NCBI RefSeq assembly: GCF_014268505.2
Contig: NZ_JABWQP020000002.1
Coordinates: forward strand, 310,001-374,000
Reading direction: 5' to 3'
Origin: Pseudomonas khorasanensis
GTDB taxonomy: Bacteria > Pseudomonadota > Gammaproteobacteria > Pseudomonadales > Pseudomonadaceae
Length of the DNA stretch: 64,000 nucleotides
In this document: positions 31,638 through 42,749 of the stretch, piece after piece
Layout: every line of letters starts with the position of its first letter
Numbering within the stretch: the first letter of the stretch is position 1
Position numbers and translations under genes: made by a program
Notes under the pieces: model-generated
The model's database searches: none
What the model was told of the DNA's origin: nothing
What the model saw: the letters and a program-made list of their open reading frames with translations, nothing else

Positions 31638-34490
31638 TTAAGCGTAGCTTTCGATCGATGGGCAGGCGCAGACCAGGTTGCGGTCGCCGAACACGTTGTC
31701 GACGCGGCCGACCGGTGGCCAGTATTTGCCTTCGATCAGCGACGCGACCGGGTAGACGGCTTGCTCGCGGCTGTACGGGTGGGTCCACTCGCCGACCAGT
31801 TCCGCGGCAGTGTGCGGAGCGTTCTTCAGCGGGTTGTCTTCCTTGTCCAGCGTGCCGTTTTCCACCGCGCGGATTTCTTCGCGGATGCGGATCATTGCGT
31901 CGCAGAAGCGATCCAGCTCTTCTCGGGATTCACTTTCTGTCGGCTCGATCATCAGCGTACCCGCCACCGGGAACGACATGGTCGGTGCGTGGAAACCGAA
32001 GTCGATCAGGCGCTTGGCAACGTCATCGACGCTGATACCGCTGCTGTCTTTCAAAGGGCGCAGGTCGAGGATGCATTCGTGCGCCACCAGACCGTTGCTG
32101 CCGGTGTAGAGCACTGGGTAGTGCTCTTCCAGACGACGGGAAATGTAGTTGGCGTTGAGGATCGCCAGTTGCGAAGCGCGTTTCAGACCAGCGCCGCCCA
32201 TCATGCGGATGTACATCCAGGTGATTGGCAGAATGCTTGCGCTGCCGAACGGCGCTGCGCAGACCGCGCCCTCTTTGCGTTCCATCTGAGCGTGGCCCGG
32301 GAGGAACGGTGCCAGGTGCGACTTGACGCCGATCGGGCCGACGCCCGGGCCGCCACCGCCATGGGGAATGCAGAAAGTCTTGTGCAGGTTCAGGTGCGAG
32401 ACGTCGCCGCCGAATTTGCCCGGTGCGCAGAGGCCGACCATCGCGTTCATGTTGGCGCCGTCAATGTACACCTGGCCGCCGTTGTCATGAATGATCGCGC
32501 AGATTTCGCGGATGCCTTCCTCGAACACGCCGTGGGTCGACGGGTAGGTGATCATCAGCGCGGCGAGGTGATCGCGGTGCTCAAGGGCCTTGGCGCGCAG
32601 GTCTTCGATGTCGACGTTGCCGCGAGCGTCGCAGGCGGTCACAACCACGCGCATGCCGGCCATCTGGGCGGTGGCCGGGTTGGTGCCGTGAGCGGACGAC
32701 GGGATCAGGCAGATGTCGCGGCGCTCATCGCCACGGCTCTGGTGGTAGGCGCGGATGGCCAGCAGACCGGCGTATTCACCTTGCGAACCGGCGTTCGGTT
32801 GCAGCGAGATGGAGTCGTAACCGGTGGCGGCGCAGAGCATCGCTTCCAGCTCATCGGTCAGTTGCTGATAGCCAGCGCTCTGGGCGGCTGGGGCGAATGG
32901 GTGCAGGGCGCCGAACTCGGCCCAGGTGACCGGGATCATTTCGCTGGCGGCGTTGAGCTTCATGGTGCACGAGCCCAGCGGGATCATGGTGCGATCCAGC
33001 GCCAGGTCCTTGTCGGCCAGTTTGCGCAGGTAGCGCATCAGCTCGGTTTCCGAGTGATAACGGTTGAACACCGGGTGGCTGAGGATCGGCGACTGACGCA
33101 CCAGCGCGGACGGGATGGTGCTTTGCGTCGAAGCGGCGAGGGCCGCGAACTCCGGCAGCGTCTTGCCGTCGGCGAACAGGCCCCACAGGGTTTCGATATC
33201 AGCCTGCGTGGTGGTTTCGTCCACCGACAGGCCTACGCGCTGAGCGTCGACGACACGCAGGTTGATCTGTTGCGCGTGCGCCTTGTCGTGCAGCGCAGCG
33301 GTTTGCGTGCCGGTGGCCAGCGTCAGGGTGTCGAAGAAGCTTTGCTGCTCGACTTGCAAGCCCAGTGCGCTGAGGCCTTTGGCCAGAATCGCGGTCAGGT
33401 GATGCACGCGGTTGGCGATCTGCGTCAGGCCTTTCGGGCCGTGGTAGACGGCGTACATGCTGGCGATGTTGGCCAGCAGCACCTGCGCGGTGCAGATGTT
33501 CGACGTCGCTTTCTCGCGGCGGATGTGTTGCTCGCGGGTCTGCATCGCCAGACGCAGGGCCGGCTTGCCAAAGCGGTCAACCGACACGCCGACCAGTCGG
33601 CCTGGCATGTCACGCTTGAACGCATCTTTGGTAGAAAAGTACGCCGCGTGCGGCCCACCGAAGCCCAGCGGCACGCCGAAGCGTTGCGCGCTGCCGATCG
33701 CTACGTCGGCACCGAACTCGCCCGGCGCGGTCAGCAGGGTCAGGGCCAACAGGTCAGCGGCCACCGCCACCAGAGCATTGGCGGCGTGGAAGCGTTCGGT
33801 CAGCTCGCGGTAGTCGAACAGGTCGCCATTGCTGGCCGGGTATTGCAGCAGCGCGCCGAAGAACGGCGTTACGTCAGTCAGTTCACGTTCATCGCCCACG
33901 ACCACGTCGATGCCCAACGGCTCGGCACGGGTGCGCAGCACGTCGAGGGTTTGCGGGTGGCTGTGGATCGAGGCGAAGAAGGCGTGGCTGCCCTTGTTCT
34001 TGCTCAGGCGTTTGCAGAACGTCATGGCTTCGGCAGCGGCGGTGGCTTCGTCCAGCAGCGAGGCGTTGGCGATTGGCAGGCCGGTGAGGTCGCTGATCAG
34101 GGTCTGGAAGTTCAGCAGTGCTTCGAGACGGCCTTGGGAAATCTCTGGCTGGTACGGGGTGTATGCGGTGTACCAGGCCGGGTTTTCCAGCAGGTTGCGC
34201 AGGATCGGCGACGGCGTGTGGCAGTTGTAGTAGCCCTGGCCAATGTAGGTCTTGAACAGTTGGTTCTTGCCGGCGATGGATTTGATCATCGCCAGGGCGT
34301 CGGCTTCGCTCAGGCCGTCGTCCATGCCGAGCACGCTGGTGCCCTTGATGCTTTCCGGGATGACGCTGGCGCTCAGGGCTTCGAGCGAGTCGAAACCGAG
34401 GCTGTTGAGCATGGCTTGCTCGTCTTCGGCACGCGGGCCGATATGACGGGCAATGAATTCGTTGGCGGTACCAAGGTTTACTTGTGTCAT
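31638..34490 (-). CDS. gcvP: Glycine dehydrogenase (decarboxylating), P-protein
   Basis: 950 residues, the fused dimeric form. Decarboxylates glycine on pyridoxal phosphate and passes the aminomethyl group to GcvH. The PLP Lys is in [19 protein letters not shown]-terminal [17 protein letters not shown] and C-terminal [10 protein letters not shown] fit relatives. Begins 11 bases after gcvH. The opposite strand carries a 925-codon open frame that is only a shadow of its codon bias. Confidence 0.97.
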   Translation of the reverse strand: MTQVNLGTANEFIARHIGPRAEDEQAMLNSLGFDSLEALSASVIPESIKGTSVLGMDDGLSEADALAMIKSIAGKNQLFKTYIGQGYYNCHTPSPILRNLLENPAWYTAYTPYQPEISQGRLEALLNFQTLISDLTGLPIANASLLDEATAAAEAMTFCKRLSKNKGSHAFFASIHSHPQTLDVLRTRAEPLGIDVVVGDERELTDVTPFFGALLQYPASNGDLFDYRELTERFHAANALVAVAADLLALTLLTAPGEFGADVAIGSAQRFGVPLGFGGPHAAYFSTKDAFKRDMPGRLVGVSVDRFGKPALRLAMQTREQHIRREKATSNICTAQVLLANIASMYAVYHGPKGLTQIANRVHHLTAILAKGLSALGLQVEQQSFFDTLTLATGTQTAALHDKAHAQQINLRVVDAQRVGLSVDETTTQADIETLWGLFADGKTLPEFAALAASTQSTIPSALVRQSPILSHPVFNRYHSETELMRYLRKLADKDLALDRTMIPLGSCTMKLNAASEMIPVTWAEFGALHPFAPAAQSAGYQQLTDELEAMLCAATGYDSISLQPNAGSQGEYAGLLAIRAYHQSRGDERRDICLIPSSAHGTNPATAQMAGMRVVVTACDARGNVDIEDLRAKALEHRDHLAALMITYPSTHGVFEEGIREICAIIHDNGGQVYIDGANMNAMVGLCAPGKFGGDVSHLNLHKTFCIPHGGGGPGVGPIGVKSHLAPFLPGHAQMERKEGAVCAAPFGSASILPITWMYIRMMGGAGLKRASQLAILNANYISRRLEEHYPVLYTGSNGLVAHECILDLRPLKDSSGISVDDVAKRLIDFGFHAPTMSFPVAGTLMIEPTESESREELDRFCDAMIRIREEIRAVENGTLDKEDNPLKNAPHTAAELVGEWTHPYSREQAVYPVASLIEGKYWPPVGRVDNVFGDRNLVCACPSIESYA

Positions 34491-34501
34491 GTCGGCGCTC
34501 C

Positions 34502-34885
34502 TCAGGCTTCGGCTTGGGCTTTGATCAGACGGTCGTAAGCGTCCTGATCGAGCAGTTTGGCGACTGCCGAAGCGTCGCTTGGCTGGAAGCGGAAGAACCA
34601 GCCTTCGCCCAGCGGATCTTCGTTGACCAGCTCCGGGCTGTCTTCCAGCGCCGGGTTGATTGCCAGCACTTCGCCGTCGAGCGGCATGTACACGCCGCTG
34701 GCAGCTTTGACCGATTCCACGGTGGCCGCTTCGGCACCCTTGTCGTAGGCCTGCAATTCAGGCAGTTGCACGAAAACCACGTCGCCCAGGGCGTTCTGCG
34801 CGAACGCGGTGATGCCGACAGTGACACTGCCGTCAGCTTCGGTGCGCAGCCATTCGTGGTCTTCAGTAAAACGCAACTCGCTCAT
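34502..34885 (-). CDS. gcvH: Glycine cleavage system H protein
   Basis: 127 residues. The lipoyl carrier; the lipoylated Lys is in [16 protein letters not shown] (Lys of ESVKA). Start ATG 34885 ([14 protein letters not shown]) follows GAGGAG by 5 bases; the frame extends 42 codons upstream across the sigma-54 promoter, so it cannot be the true start. First gene of the operon. Confidence 0.97.
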   Translation of the reverse strand: MSELRFTEDHEWLRTEADGSVTVGITAFAQNALGDVVFVQLPELQAYDKGAEAATVESVKAASGVYMPLDGEVLAINPALEDSPELVNEDPLGEGWFFRFQPSDASAVAKLLDQDAYDRLIKAQAEA

Positions 34886-34970
34886 GGAAACTCCTCTGGG
34901 GCCAGACTCGTCTGGTGGACGCGGTGGAAAGCTTGGGGCGGGGAAGCCCATTATCGATGAGGAATCAATT

Positions 34971-34987
34971 AGCAAGAATGCGGCCAA
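34971..34987 (-). promoter_or_regulatory. Sigma-54 promoter of the gcvH operon
   Basis: On the minus strand TTGGCCGCATTCTTGCT gives GG-N10-GC, the -24/-12 pair. It lies about 86 bases before the gcvH start with the GcsR-type sites upstream, the right layout for a sigma-54 enhancer promoter. Confidence 0.75.
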
Positions 34988-35050
34988 GGTTGATTTGTCC
35001 ATGTGAATCAATGGCTTGCTTGTTTTTGGTAAATGTTGGGAGGGTGGTGT

Positions 35051-35068
35051 TGTAGCGAAATCGCTACA
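35051..35068. promoter_or_regulatory. GcsR-type operator, site 1
   Basis: TGTAGCG-AAAT-CGCTACA, a perfect palindrome with the 7-4-7 spacing of GcsR sites (from memory TGTAACG-N4-CGTTCCG in P. aeruginosa). It is about 64 bases upstream of the sigma-54 promoter. Confidence 0.7.
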
Positions 35069-35131
35069 GCCCGGTCCGGGGAAAAAAGCTTAGGCGGATC
35101 AGAGCCTTGCAGTGCGGTGCTCGACGGAGGC

Positions 35132-35168
35132 TGTAGCGATATCGTTCCGCTGTAGCGCTTTCGATACG
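35132..35168. promoter_or_regulatory. GcsR-type operators, sites 2 and 3
   Basis: TGTAGCG-ATAT-CGTTCCG at 35132-35149 and TGTAGCG-CTTT-CGATACG at 35151-35168; centres 19 bases apart, so they lie on nearly the same DNA face. Confidence 0.72.
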
Positions 35169-35235
35169 AGTAGAGGTCGCTTTCAGACGGGCGATATCAT
35201 CCCCGAAATGAAAACCCAGGGGATTTGTGGGGGAT

Positions 35236-36744
35236 TCAGAGCTTGTTGGGAATGCCGTACTTGCGCAGTCGGTGGGCGATTGCCGTGTGCGAGGTTTGCA
35301 ACCGGCTGGCCAGTTGGCGGGTCGAGGGGTAGCTGACGTAGAGTTTTTCCAGCAGCGATTTCTCGAAGCACTCGACGGCCTGTTCGAGGCTGTCGACATC
35401 GCTGTCGGCCTGCCGCGCAACGGAGGTGCCGGCGATGTCGAGATCGCCGATGTCGACCAGGCTGCTCTCGCAAATCGCCGCCGCCCGAAAGATCACGTTC
35501 TGCAATTGCCGCACGTTGCCGGGCCAGCGGTTGCCGAGCAGCGCCGGATAAGTCCCCGGTGCGAGGCGACAGACCGGGCGCTGAATCTGCGCGCAGGCCT
35601 GCTGCATGAAATAACGCGCCAGCAGCAGAATGTCCTGACCGCGCTCGCGCAGCGGCGGCACTTCCACGTTGAGCACGTTGAGGCGATAGAACAGGTCTTC
35701 GCGGAACAGGCCTTCGCTGACCATTTTTTCCAGATCACGGTGGGTCGCGCTGAGGATGCGCACGTTGACCTTGACCTCACGATCACCGCCGACCCGACGG
35801 AAGCTGCCGTCATTCAGGAAACGCAGAAGTTTGGCCTGCAGATAGGGCGACATTTCACCGATCTCATCGAGAAACACCGTGCCCTGGTTGGCCAGTTCCA
35901 TCAGCCCCGGTTTGCCACCGCGTGCGGCGCCAGTGAAGGCGCCGGGGGCGTAACCGAACAGTTCGCTCTCGGCGAGGTTCTCCGGCAGGGCGGCGCAGTT
36001 CAGCGCAAGAAACGGTGCGCTATGGCGAGCGCTGATAGCGTGACAGGCGCGGGCGACCAGTTCTTTACCGGTGCCGGTTTCGCCCTGAATCAAGAGGGGC
36101 GCATCGAGGGCCGCGACCCTTTGCGCACGGGCCTTGAGCGTGCGGATCGCCGGGGATTCGCCGAGCAGCGCATCGAAGCCTTCGGCGTGGTCATGGTGCA
36201 GCGCCGAGAGTTGCTCGCCGATGCGGTTCGGCTGATACAAGGTCAGCAGGGCGCCGGCATCGGTAATCGGCGTGGCGTCGAGCAACAGGGTCTGGCCGTT
36301 GACAGTGATTTCGCGCAGCGGCAGGCGGAAGCCTTGTTCGAGCAGCGTGTCGAGCAGGCCGGGATCGTTGAACAGTGCCGAGACACTTTCACCCGCCGGC
36401 TCGCGACCGTACAACGCGATCAGCGCCGGGTTGGCCAGCAGCACCTTGCCAGCGCTGTCGAGGGCCAATACCGGGTCGGTCATCGCCGCGAGCAGGGCAT
36501 CGAGCTGCAAGTGCCGACGCTGTCCAGGGAGAATGTCGACGACCGTGACGGCCTCCACACCGCGCACGCGAAACAGCGCATCTTTCAGTTCTTCGAGCAC
36601 TTGCGGGCTCAGGGTCGGCGCGTCGATGTAGACGTTCGGCGGGATCATCTCCACCGCATCCAGATTGAGGTTGCGCCCACCGAGAATGGCCAGTACTTCC
36701 TGGGTGATGCCGACGCGGTCGATGAAGCTGACGTGGATACGCAT
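35236..36744 (-). CDS. gcsR: Sigma-54 enhancer-binding regulator GcsR (TyrR-like)
   Basis: 502 residues: N-terminal ACT domain (1-70, IHVSFIDRVGITQEVLAIL), a PAS-like domain (about 75-185), AAA+ core with Walker A GETGTGKE and the sigma-54 contact loop GAFTGA, Walker B GTVFLDEIGEM, and a C-terminal TyrR-type helix-turn-helix (TRQLASRLQTSHTAIAHRLRKYG). GcsR is known in P. aeruginosa as the glycine-responsive activator of gcv; the ACT domain is the likely glycine sensor. The gene sits just upstream of gcvH, with its operators between them. Confidence 0.92.
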   Translation of the reverse strand: MRIHVSFIDRVGITQEVLAILGGRNLNLDAVEMIPPNVYIDAPTLSPQVLEELKDALFRVRGVEAVTVVDILPGQRRHLQLDALLAAMTDPVLALDSAGKVLLANPALIALYGREPAGESVSALFNDPGLLDTLLEQGFRLPLREITVNGQTLLLDATPITDAGALLTLYQPNRIGEQLSALHHDHAEGFDALLGESPAIRTLKARAQRVAALDAPLLIQGETGTGKELVARACHAISARHSAPFLALNCAALPENLAESELFGYAPGAFTGAARGGKPGLMELANQGTVFLDEIGEMSPYLQAKLLRFLNDGSFRRVGGDREVKVNVRILSATHRDLEKMVSEGLFREDLFYRLNVLNVEVPPLRERGQDILLLARYFMQQACAQIQRPVCRLAPGTYPALLGNRWPGNVRQLQNVIFRAAAICESSLVDIGDLDIAGTSVARQADSDVDSLEQAVECFEKSLLEKLYVSYPSTRQLASRLQTSHTAIAHRLRKYGIPNKL

Positions 36745-36830
36745 GGGGCCGGTTCAGTGTTTTGCAGTGCGGAGGGTGGCAAGTATGCCTTGGGGCGGGA
36801 CAATGGTGAAATCCACGACGATTTTCGGCT

Positions 36831-36934
36831 GATCGTTCCCACGCTCTGCGTGGGAATGCCGCCACGGACGCTCCGCGTCTGCTGTGACGCGGAGCGTCAC
36901 GGGATGCATTCCCACGCGGAGCGTGGGAACGATC
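36831..36934. repeat. Palindromic repeat, family C (CGTTCCCACGCTCTGCGTGG type)
   Basis: GATCGTTCCCACGC at 36831 is mirrored by GCGTGGGAACGATC at the other end, with an inner GACGCTCCGCGTC/GACGCGGAGCGTC pair; a separate family from the REP core. Lies between gcsR and the DUF5064-like gene. Confidence 0.85.
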
Positions 36935-36952
36935 ATTGTGGTGGACTTGTAG

Positions 36953-37315
36953 TTATTCGAAACGCTCCAGATTGACCGGATCCCCGGAGTGCATATTCAA
37001 CTTTTGCCGGATGTCTTCAAACATCAAATCGTAATGCTTGTGCACCGAGCCGATCTGGCTGTGCGCCTTCGGAATTCCGTACTGCTCGGCAATCCGGGTC
37101 ACATCGCGCGCGAAGTTGTAGGCCTCTTCCTTCGGCAGAAAAAACGTCTCCTTCATGTCCTTGCCCTGCATGCTGCCATGCAAGGTGAATTGAATGCCTT
37201 TGCCTTTCTGCGGATCGGTGAACACTTCGTAGTCGAGGCTGACGTTGTAATTGACGTCATCATCCGTCAGCGCGTGCCGCTCGATGTGCAAATGACCAGG
37301 TTCGAACTGAGCCAT
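36953..37315 (-). CDS. Conserved hypothetical protein (DUF5064-like)
   Basis: 120 residues, no signal peptide or membrane part. MAQFEPGHLHIERHALT and the Gly/His-rich HSQIGSVHKHYDLMFEDIRQ region are what I recall of DUF5064 in fluorescent pseudomonads. Function unknown. It follows arcC by 59 bases on the same strand, so it may be the tail of the arc transcript; GAAGGAGTATCTCA precedes the ATG, a strong ribosome site. Confidence 0.7.
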   Translation of the reverse strand: MAQFEPGHLHIERHALTDDDVNYNVSLDYEVFTDPQKGKGIQFTLHGSMQGKDMKETFFLPKEEAYNFARDVTRIAEQYGIPKAHSQIGSVHKHYDLMFEDIRQKLNMHSGDPVNLERFE

Positions 37316-37374
37316 TGAGATACTCCTTCAAGGCATGGGAGCGGGGCAGGCTTTGGCCCGCCCGGCAATTATTG

Positions 37375-38304
37375 TTATCGGTAGCTGATACCCGGTTTCG
37401 CTGTGCTGACCCGCGTACCGGCGGTGCCCTGCACGATCGCTTCGATATCGGCCAGCGAACCGATCACCGCGACCTTGCCAGTATGGCGCGCGAATTCGCA
37501 GGCTGCCTGTACCTTCGGTCCCATCGACCCGGCGGCAAAGCCGAGGCGTTCGAGTTCGTCCGGGTGAGCCTCGGCGATGGCTTTCTGGGTGGGTTTGCCG
37601 AAGTCGATGAACGCCGCATTGACGTCCGTGGCGATCACCAGCAAGTCCGCTTCCAGCTGTTGCGCCAGCAGCGAGGAGCACAAATCCTTGTCGATTACCG
37701 CCTCGACGCCTTTGAGATTGCGCTGCTCGTCATACATTGTCGGAATGCCACCGCCACCCGCACAAATCACAATGCTGCCTTTGTCCAGCAGCCACTTGAT
37801 CGGGCGGATTTCGAAGATGCGTTTTGGTCGCGGGCTGGCGACCACACGGCGGAACTTGTCACCGTCCGGGGCGATTGCCCAGCCTTTTTCCGTGGCGAGT
37901 TTTTCCGCTTCGGCCTTGTCGTAGACCGGGCCGATCGGTTTGGTCGGGTTCTTGAAAGCCGGGTCGTTGGCGTCGACTTCAACCTGGGTGAGGAGGGTGG
38001 CGAACGGCACTTCGAAGTCCAGCAGGTTGCCCAGTTCCTGCTCGATGATGTAGCCGATCATGCCCTCGGTTTCGGCGCCGAGCACGTCCAGCGGGTAGGG
38101 GCTGACGGAGGTGTAGGCCGCCGCTTGCAGCGACAACAGGCCGACTTGCGGGCCGTTGCCGTGGGCGATGACCAGTTGGTTGCCGGGATGGATCTTGGCG
38201 ATTTGCTCGGTGGCGATGCGGATGTTGGCGCGCTGATTGTCAGCGGTCATCGGCTCACCACGGCGGAGCAGGGCGTTACCGCCCAGGGCTACGACGATAC
38301 GCAT
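37375..38304 (-). CDS. arcC: Carbamate kinase ArcC
   Basis: 309 residues. Makes ATP from carbamoyl phosphate, the pay-off step of arginine fermentation. [19 protein letters not shown] is the ATP/carbamoyl site, [11 protein letters not shown] the later glycine loop. I start at ATG 38304 (AGGAC upstream); the frame continues 48 codons into a REP element. Separated from arcB by 182 bases that hold a REP doublet. Confidence 0.95.
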   Translation of the reverse strand: MRIVVALGGNALLRRGEPMTADNQRANIRIATEQIAKIHPGNQLVIAHGNGPQVGLLSLQAAAYTSVSPYPLDVLGAETEGMIGYIIEQELGNLLDFEVPFATLLTQVEVDANDPAFKNPTKPIGPVYDKAEAEKLATEKGWAIAPDGDKFRRVVASPRPKRIFEIRPIKWLLDKGSIVICAGGGGIPTMYDEQRNLKGVEAVIDKDLCSSLLAQQLEADLLVIATDVNAAFIDFGKPTQKAIAEAHPDELERLGFAAGSMGPKVQAACEFARHTGKVAVIGSLADIEAIVQGTAGTRVSTAKPGISYR

Positions 38305-38359
38305 AATGCATGTCCTTCTAAGCAGAGGAATGGCAAACAGCTGTTGGAACAGAGAACTT

Positions 38360-38449
38360 TGTGGGAGCGAGCCTGCTCGCGAATACGGTATTTCATTCAA
38401 CGGTGATGTTGTCTGATCTGACGCTTTCGCGAGCAGGCTCGCTCCCACA
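38360..38449. repeat. REP doublet (REPIN), family A, inside the arc operon
   Basis: Plus core 38360-38384, minus core 38425-38449, between arcB and arcC. Confidence 0.9.
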
Positions 38450-38486
38450 TTTTGGTTCTGTCCCTTCAGCTAGAGCGCAGTGACGT

Positions 38487-39497
38487 TTACAAATCAGCCA
38501 GTGTCGACACCAGAATCGCCTTGATGGTGTGCATGCGGTTCTCCGCTTGCTCGAAGGCGATGCAGGCCGGCGATTCGAACACGTCGTCGGTGACTTCGAT
38601 GCCGTTGGCCAGGTGCGGATACTGCTCGGCGATCTGTTTGCCGACCTTGGTGTCGCTGTTGTGGAACGCCGGCAGGCAGTGCATGAACTTGGTGCGTGGG
38701 TTGCCGGTGGCTTTCATCAGCTCGGCGTTGACCTGATATGGCAGCAGTTGCTGGATACGCTCGGCCCAGGCTTCCACCGGTTCACCCATCGACACCCAGA
38801 CGTCGGTGTGAATGAAATCGACGCCCTTGACCGCCGCTTTCGGGTCTTCGGTCAGGGTGATGCGCGCGCCGCTTTCCTCACCGTATTTTTTGCACCGCTC
38901 AACCAGATCGTCCAGCGGCCACAGGGCTTTCGGCGCGCAGATGCGCACGTCCATGCCGAGTTTGGCGCCGATCAGCAGCAAAGAATTACCCATGTTGTTG
39001 CGCGCGTCACCGAGGTAGGCGTAGCTGATCTCGTGGATCGGCTTGTCGGCGTGTTCACGCATCGTCAGCACGTCGGCGATCATTTGCGTCGGGTGATATT
39101 CGTCGGTCAGACCATTGAACACCGGCACGCCGGCAAACTTGGCGAGCTCTTCGACGATTTCCTGCTTGAAGCCACGGTACTCGATGGCGTCGTACATGCG
39201 ACCCAGCACTCGGGCTGTGTCCTTCATGCTTTCCTTGTGGCCGATCTGTGAGGAATTGGGGTCGATGTAGGTGACGTTGGCACCCTGGTCATAAGCCGCC
39301 ACTTCGAAGGCGCAGCGGGTGCGGGTCGAGGTTTTCTCGAAGATCAGGGCGATGTTGTTGCCCTTGAGGTGCTGTTGCTCGGTGCCGGTGTATTTCGCGC
39401 GTTTGAGGTCGCGGGACAGGTCTAGCAGGTAACGCAGCTCACGTGGGGTGTGGTGTTCCAGGCTGAGCAGGTTACGGTTATGAATGTTAAAAGCCAT
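38487..39497 (-). CDS. arcB: Catabolic ornithine carbamoyltransferase ArcB
   Basis: 336 residues. Splits citrulline to ornithine and carbamoyl phosphate. STRTRCAF is the carbamoyl phosphate site, HPTQMIAD and HCLPAF (near residue 272) the ornithine site. The length and [17 protein letters not shown] start match the catabolic dodecameric type rather than ArgF. Confidence 0.96.
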   Translation of the reverse strand: MAFNIHNRNLLSLEHHTPRELRYLLDLSRDLKRAKYTGTEQQHLKGNNIALIFEKTSTRTRCAFEVAAYDQGANVTYIDPNSSQIGHKESMKDTARVLGRMYDAIEYRGFKQEIVEELAKFAGVPVFNGLTDEYHPTQMIADVLTMREHADKPIHEISYAYLGDARNNMGNSLLLIGAKLGMDVRICAPKALWPLDDLVERCKKYGEESGARITLTEDPKAAVKGVDFIHTDVWVSMGEPVEAWAERIQQLLPYQVNAELMKATGNPRTKFMHCLPAFHNSDTKVGKQIAEQYPHLANGIEVTDDVFESPACIAFEQAENRMHTIKAILVSTLADL

Positions 39498-39566
39498 GAT
39501 GGATCTCCTTCGGTGTCGGTTATCCCCCTGGCCGCACTGGGTAAGCGCCGGCCAGGGCTCAGAGGT

Positions 39567-40823
39567 TTAGTAATCGATTGGGTCACGCACGATCGGGCAG
39601 GTCATGCAGTGGCCGCCGCCACGGCCACGGCCGAGTTCGCCGGCGCTGATGGTGATGACTTCCACACCGGCCTTGCGCAGCAGGGTGTTGGTGTAGGTGT
39701 TGCGGTCGTAGCCGATGACCACGCCGGGTTCCAGCGCCACCACGTTGTTGCCGTCGTCCCACTGCTCGCGTTCGGCGGCGAAGCTGTTGCCGCCGGTTTC
39801 CACCACGCGCAGCGCCGGCAGGTTGAGGGCTTTGGCGACGGTGTCGAGGAAGCTGCCTTCTTCGCGGCGGATATCGATGCCGCCCTGTTTGCTTTCGTCA
39901 GGGTGCAGCGTGAACGCGACAATCTGGTTGACCACTTCGGGGAAGACCGTCACCAGGTCGCGGTCGCAGAAGCTGAACACGGTGTCCAGGTGCATCGCCG
40001 CGCGGGATTTCGGCAGGCCGGCGACGATGACTTTTTCCACGGCCTTGTTCTTGAACAGGTTCAGCGCCAGTTGGCCGATGGCCTGGCGCGAGGTGCGCTC
40101 GCCCATGCCGATCAGCACCACGCCGTTGCCCACCGGCATCACGTCGCCGCCCTCCAGGGTTGAGCTGCCGTGATCCTTGTCCGGGTCGCCGTACCAGATT
40201 TCGAACTCGGCGTTGGTGAACTGCGGATGGAATTTGTAGATGGCGGTGGTCAGCAAGGTTTCCTGACGGCGCGCCGGCCAGTACATCGGGTTCAGCGTCA
40301 CGCCGCCGTAGATCCAGCACGTGGTGTCGCGGGTGAACTGGGTGTTCGGCAGCGGCGGCAGAATGAAGCTGGAGTGGCCGAGGAAGTCGCGGAACATCTG
40401 GATGGTCTTGCCGCCGAAGCTGTCCGGCAAGTCATCGGCGGAGACTCCGCCGATCAGGTACTCGGCGATGTGCCGTGGTTCCAGGCTGCGCAGCCAGGCT
40501 TTCACTTCGCTGATCAGGCCCAGGCCCACCGAGTCGGCGGTGACCTTGCGATCCAGAATCCAGTCCAGCGCCTCAGGGATGGCAACGATGTCGGTCAGCA
40601 GGTTGTGCATTTCCAGCACATCGATCCCGCGTTCGCGCATCTTGGTCACAAAGTCGAAATGGTCGCGCTTGGCTTGGGCGACCCACAGCACATCGTCGAA
40701 CAGCAGTTCGTCGCAGTTGTTCGGGGTCAGCCGCTGGTGGGCCAGACCTGGGGAGCAAACCATGACTTTGTGCAGTTTCCCGGCTTCGGAATGGACGCCG
40801 TACTTAACTTTTTCCGTGGTCAT
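39567..40823 (-). CDS. arcA: Arginine deiminase ArcA
   Basis: 418 residues. Converts arginine to citrulline and ammonia. Catalytic Cys406 is in the C-terminal [13 protein letters not shown]; the Asp/His/Glu partners lie in FTRDTTCWI and [10 protein letters not shown]. Thirty-four bases after arcD and 69 before arcB. Confidence 0.97.
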   Translation of the reverse strand: MTTEKVKYGVHSEAGKLHKVMVCSPGLAHQRLTPNNCDELLFDDVLWVAQAKRDHFDFVTKMRERGIDVLEMHNLLTDIVAIPEALDWILDRKVTADSVGLGLISEVKAWLRSLEPRHIAEYLIGGVSADDLPDSFGGKTIQMFRDFLGHSSFILPPLPNTQFTRDTTCWIYGGVTLNPMYWPARRQETLLTTAIYKFHPQFTNAEFEIWYGDPDKDHGSSTLEGGDVMPVGNGVVLIGMGERTSRQAIGQLALNLFKNKAVEKVIVAGLPKSRAAMHLDTVFSFCDRDLVTVFPEVVNQIVAFTLHPDESKQGGIDIRREEGSFLDTVAKALNLPALRVVETGGNSFAAEREQWDDGNNVVALEPGVVIGYDRNTYTNTLLRKAGVEVITISAGELGRGRGGGHCMTCPIVRDPIDY

Positions 40824-40857
40824 TGCAGTGATCCTCCAGAGATAAAACGTCAGGCAG

Positions 40858-42285
40858 TTACAAGGTCAGGAAGCCGTCGTAGAGACCGTAGGCTGCCACC
40901 AGGGCGCCGACGACCACTGCGGCGAAAATCAGCTTCTCGACGTGGGTGAAAATCGGTTGTTTGAGTTCCAGCTTGGCTTTGGCGAACAGGATCGCGCCGG
41001 GCGCATAGAGCAGGGCCGAGAGCAGCAGGTACTTCACGCCGCCGGCATACAGCAGCCACACCGCGTAGATCAAAGCGATGCCACCGATGATCAGATCCTT
41101 GCGCCGCTCGGCGGCAAAGCCTTCGTAGCTCTCGCCGCGCACCGCCAGCAGCAGGGCGTAGGCCGCCGACCACAGGTACGGCACCAGAATCATCGAAGTG
41201 GCGAGGTAGATCAGCGACAGGTAAGTACTGGCCGAGAACAGGGTGATGATCAGGAAAATCTGCACCATCGCGTTGGTCAGCCACAGGGCGTTGACCGGTA
41301 CGTGGTTGGCGTTTTCCTTGCGCAGGAACTCCGGCATGGTGTGGTCTTTGGCGGCGGCGAACATGATCTCCGCACACAACAACACCCACGAAAGCAGCGC
41401 CCCAAGCAGCGAGATGATCAGACCGACGCTGATCAACACCGCGCCCCAGTGACCGACCACATGCTCCAGCACGGCGGCCATCGACGGGTTCTGCAGTTTG
41501 GCCAGTTCCGGCTGAGTCATGATGCCCAGCGACAGCACATTCACCAGCACCAGAAACAGCAGCACCGTGATAAAGCCGATCACGGTGGCTTTACCGACGT
41601 CCGAGCGTTTCTCGGCGCGAGCGGAGAAAATGCTCGCACCTTCGATGCCGATGAACACCCAAACGGTGACCAGCATCATGTTGCGCACCTGGTTCATCAC
41701 ACTGCCCAGGTCGGGGTTTTTCAGGCCCCAGATGTCGGCGGTGAAGATGTCCAGTTTGAAGGCGAAAATCGCGATCAGGACGAACAGCAGCAGCGGCACG
41801 ACCTTGGCGACCGTGGTCACCAGGTTGATGAACGCCGCTTCCTTGATCCCGCGCAGCACCAGAAAGTGCACGGCCCACAGCAGCACAGAGGCGCCGATCA
41901 CGGCCGCCGGCGTATTACCCTCGCCGAATATCGGAAAGAAATAACCAAGGGTGCTGAACAGCAGAACGAAGTAACCGACGTTGCCCAGCCAGGCGCTGAT
42001 CCAGTAACCCCAGGCGGACGAGAAACCCATGTAATCGCCGAATCCGGCCTTGGCATAGGCGTAGACACCGCCGTCCAGATCAGGCTTGCGATTGGCGAGG
42101 GTCTGGAAGACGAAAGCGAGGGTGAGCATGCCAACGGCGGTAATGGCCCAGCCGATCAGCACTGCACCGACGTCGGCGCTGGCGGCCATGTTTTGTGGCA
42201 GGGAAAATATCCCGCCACCGATCATCGAACCGACTACCAATGCAACCAGTGCACCGAGTCTTAGTTTTCCGGGCGCTTCAGACAT
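40858..42285 (-). CDS. arcD: Arginine/ornithine antiporter ArcD (copy 1)
   Basis: 475 residues, about twelve membrane segments. Exchanges arginine for ornithine at the inner membrane. Starts [19 protein letters not shown]; the frame is open 64 codons further but the added part is not membrane-like and lacks a ribosome site, while GGAG lies 8 bases before ATG 42285. Head of the arcDABC operon. Nearly identical in length and much of its text to the divergent copy at 42750. Confidence 0.95.
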   Translation of the reverse strand: MSEAPGKLRLGALVALVVGSMIGGGIFSLPQNMAASADVGAVLIGWAITAVGMLTLAFVFQTLANRKPDLDGGVYAYAKAGFGDYMGFSSAWGYWISAWLGNVGYFVLLFSTLGYFFPIFGEGNTPAAVIGASVLLWAVHFLVLRGIKEAAFINLVTTVAKVVPLLLFVLIAIFAFKLDIFTADIWGLKNPDLGSVMNQVRNMMLVTVWVFIGIEGASIFSARAEKRSDVGKATVIGFITVLLFLVLVNVLSLGIMTQPELAKLQNPSMAAVLEHVVGHWGAVLISVGLIISLLGALLSWVLLCAEIMFAAAKDHTMPEFLRKENANHVPVNALWLTNAMVQIFLIITLFSASTYLSLIYLATSMILVPYLWSAAYALLLAVRGESYEGFAAERRKDLIIGGIALIYAVWLLYAGGVKYLLLSALLYAPGAILFAKAKLELKQPIFTHVEKLIFAAVVVGALVAAYGLYDGFLTL

Positions 42286-42749
42286 TGCAGTACTCCATTG
42301 CAGGAGAGAAGAGTTCACAGCGTAGATCTGTTGTCTGTTCGAAGAGCTGACATAGATCAGTGCATAGGCACATTCCATTGTTAATGAATGACTTATGAAG
42401 CACTCGGTGGCATAAACCTTTCGTCTGGAAAGGCCGTCCCAGAGGCCTTTATAAGGTTTTAGGTGCGTGGATCCCAATACGTTCGAATTATCACGCTAGT
42501 TTCTTTTCAGGCTTTGGCAAATTTTTCGACGCTGTTTCCAGTACAGAATTTATTAATTAGGATCAGCGCACAAAACCGTCTTAACGTGCTGGGCATTAGC
42601 ATTGATCGCTATATATAAGATGATTGTTACGGCGTTATTTAATGAACGTATCGGCGCGCATTCATTCAACTAATTTTGCTGGGCCGCCTATCCTCTAGCG
42701 GGTTTGGTTCAGGCGTTGAGTATTCATTGACCGGGAAAGGGAGAATGGA
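42286..42749. other. Shared promoter region of the two arcD genes; no gene
   Basis: 464 bases, AT-rich in the middle. I looked for an ANR/FNR box (TTGAT-N4-ATCAA) and found none intact; the closest is TTGATCGCTATATA at 42602. No sigma-54 element was found either. An AGGGAGAATGGA ribosome site precedes copy 2. Confidence 0.5.

Noticed and set aside
31761..34538. A 925-codon open frame opposite gcvP
   Set aside because: It is a mirror of the strong codon bias in a GC-rich gene. gcvP has complete family motifs; the antisense text has none.
42602..42615. Possible ANR box TTGATCGCTATATA between the arcD genes
   Set aside because: Only the left half matches; the right half should be ATCAA.
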